Assembly (NCBI GenBank): GCA_900551495.1
Contig: URWG01000001.1
Coordinates: forward strand, 1-40,701
Source of the DNA: an uncultured Eubacteriales bacterium
Lineage (GTDB): Bacteria; Bacillota; Clostridia; Oscillospirales; Oscillospiraceae
Direction of reading: 5' to 3'
DNA length: 40,701 nucleotides
The translations under genes and the position numbers were made by a program. Numbering within the stretch: position 1 is the stretch's first letter; each line of letters opens with the position of its first letter. The notes under the pieces are model-generated. The model was not told the DNA's origin. It did no database searches and saw nothing but the letters and a program-made list of their open reading frames with translations. Below are positions 40,443 through 40,701 of this stretch, in pieces.

Positions 40443-40701
40443 ATGGATTATTTGGAACGCTATCATGAATGGCTGAATTCCGCGCCGCTCACAGCCGGCG
40501 ACCGCGAACGGCTTGCGGCGGCGGAGCACGATGCCGACGAGCTGAAATCCGCCTTCGGTGCGGAGCTTGCCTTCGGCACGGCGGGAATTCGCGGCATTAT
40601 GGGGCTTGGCACCAACCGCTTGAACGAGTTCACCGTTCGCCGCACGGCGCAGGGCCTTGCCGCATGGCTGACCTCGACGGAGCTGCCGCAGCGCTGCGCC
40701 A
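40443..40701 (+). CDS. Phospho-sugar mutase (phosphoglucomutase/phosphomannomutase), 5' part only
   Basis: The first 86 residues of an alpha-D-phosphohexomutase, cut by the window end. After an N-terminal helix with YLERYHEWLNS, the diagnostic AELAFGTAGIRGIMGLGTNR appears, the family's substrate-entry region before the phosphoserine loop. ERLAAAEHDADELKSAF is typical of PgcA-like enzymes of Firmicutes. It would interconvert hexose-6-phosphate and hexose-1-phosphate and so feed UDP- and dTDP-glucose synthesis. GGAGG lies six bases before the ATG. Confidence 0.92.
   Translation, partial: MDYLERYHEWLNSAPLTAGDRERLAAAEHDADELKSAFGAELAFGTAGIRGIMGLGTNRLNEFTVRRTAQGLAAWLTSTELPQRCA

Noticed and set aside
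1..40701. tRNA, rRNA, CRISPR arrays or known riboswitches
   Set aside because: Intergenic spaces were read on both strands; none contained a tRNA cloverleaf with conserved arms, regularly spaced repeats or a riboswitch core that I could recognise.

Overview
The window looks like part of a chromosome from a Gram-positive, endospore-forming member of the class Clostridia, possibly the Oscillospirales. The evidence is the cluster of ylbJ, yqfC, yqfD, phoH, ybeY, era, yqzL and recO genes, strong AGGAGG-type ribosome sites, small Cys-rich proteins of clostridial type, and near-complete colinearity in tightly packed operons. No rRNA, tRNA, CRISPR array, prophage or transposase gene was recognised.

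Layout. (1) 1-3084: a strong sigma-A-type promoter and a secreted GH25 muramidase with five tandem domains of about 102 residues and a Cys-rich tail. (2) 3085-7081: head of an exopolysaccharide/capsule operon. It holds a promoter, then a PqqD-like / S24-S26 peptidase-like / PF14907 nucleotidyltransferase trio, then a membrane-anchored nucleotide-sugar 4,6-dehydratase whose reading frame is broken near 5895. (3) 7082-21355: a visibly AT-richer cassette. It encodes a DegT aminotransferase, an initiating sugar-phosphate transferase, three or four glycosyltransferase-like proteins, a TagD-like cytidylyltransferase, two FrhB-like iron-sulfur flavoproteins each followed by a LicD protein, two deacetylase-like proteins, a Wzy-like polymerase and a Wzx-like flippase. 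Together these can make, decorate, flip and polymerise a phosphorylated, amino-sugar-containing surface glycan. (4) 21470-25954: GC-rich again, with rmlA, a B12-binding radical SAM protein with a hidden frameshift near 23990, its DUF2344 partner, a 52-residue Cys protein and galE.

(5) 25953-26270: a MITE-like element bracketed by two identical copies of a terminator hairpin. (6) 26277-28619, minus strand: an XRE-TPR regulator, a 69-residue six-Cys protein and the sporulation protein YlbJ. (7) 28625-28686: a divergent, mirror-symmetric control region. (8) 28690-33962: yqfC-yqfD-phoH-ybeY-GNAT-era-yqzL-recO, mostly with translational overlaps. (9) 33964-36495: a multi-hairpin leader and mutS2. 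(10) 36559-40701: an HPr-like protein with a near-consensus promoter and a strong terminator, then uvrC, rsmD, coaD, a coiled-coil protein, a terminator and the start of a phosphohexomutase cut by the window edge.

The main points for a second look are the two hidden frameshifts, the repeated FrhB-LicD-deacetylase module in the glycan cassette, the orphan PqqD/peptidase/nucleotidyltransferase trio, the element inside a duplicated terminator, and the symmetric divergent sporulation promoter. Family assignments rest on motifs read by eye, without database searches.
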